The notes under the pieces are model-generated. The model did no database searches. It had not been told where the DNA came from and worked only from the letters and a program-made list of their open reading frames with translations. Positions 63,987-64,000 of a stretch of DNA of 64,000 nucleotides are shown here, piece by piece. Origin of the DNA: DATKHR01 sp036557365 (GTDB lineage: Bacteria > Acidobacteriota > Vicinamibacteria > Vicinamibacterales > CAVVIG01); assembly GCA_036557365.1 (NCBI GenBank), contig DATBHR010000089.1:4200-68199 (forward strand), written 5' to 3'. Each line of letters begins with the position of its first letter. Position 1 is the first letter of the stretch. A program made the position numbers and the translations under genes.

Positions 63987-64000
63987 ACGTGAAGTTTTGA

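Overview
The window is high-GC DNA from a Gram-negative bacterium. Outer-membrane lifestyle is shown by two RND efflux systems, a TolC-type channel, lipoproteins and a Kdo (lipid A core sugar) hydroxylase. The gene style (secreted CHAT/TPR protein, DUF5989/carbamoyltransferase cluster, paired MdtB/C-like pumps, heptad TGAAGT repeats) suggests Acidobacteriota, perhaps Vicinamibacteria-like. That placement is an inference, because no rRNA or ribosomal marker is present.

Left flank (1-5934): an FAD monooxygenase faces an AraC-type regulator. The regulator is divergent from a three-gene set: a lysophospholipase-like hydrolase, an exported alpha/beta-hydrolase fused to a cupin, and a zinc-free quinone-oxidoreductase-type dehydrogenase.

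Central accessory region (5935-38677): an intact tRNA-Ser(GGA) gene sits at 38588-38677, and two decayed copies of its 5' half sit at 5935 and 14377. These three sites bound two consecutive segments, read here as two islands inserted one after the other in the same tRNA gene. Segment A (about 8.4 kb) carries a coupled heavy-metal efflux operon: Cys-rich exported protein, TolC-like channel, adaptor, HME-RND pump, CDF transporter and two tiny membrane proteins. Segment B (about 24 kb) is a defence island. Its left arm, on the minus strand, holds an ArdC-type antirestriction zincin, a secreted TPR-CHAT protein and a restriction-nuclease/STAND NTPase. Its right arm, on the plus strand, is a compact seven-gene run: SNF2-type helicase with DUF3883, Schlafen-type AlbA_2/ATPase protein, DUF1156 adenine methylase, HEPN-DUF499 ATPase, zinc-ribbon ABC ATPase, a small middle protein and a PD-(D/E)XK nuclease. 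It meets an SPPY-type DNA methylase with a ribbon-helix-helix protein head-on. No integrase, transposase or CRISPR array is visible.

Right flank (38678-64000): ordinary chromosomal genes. These are a P1-family peptidase; a carbamoyltransferase/DUF5989/methyltransferase/SGNH operon preceded by a ferritin-like protein; ilvE with a methyltransferase and a divergent MocR regulator; a small secreted metzincin-like protein; an LCMT-type methyltransferase; a polytopic membrane glycosyltransferase-like protein; an MdtABC-like tripartite pump; a Kdo hydroxylase; an ECF sigma/anti-sigma/secreted-protein set; a universal stress protein; and an Nramp Mn transporter.

The most interesting part is segment B, above all 21186-36573, where a helicase-methylase-ATPase defence set appears fused in one transcription unit with an ABC-three-component-like cassette ending in a nuclease.
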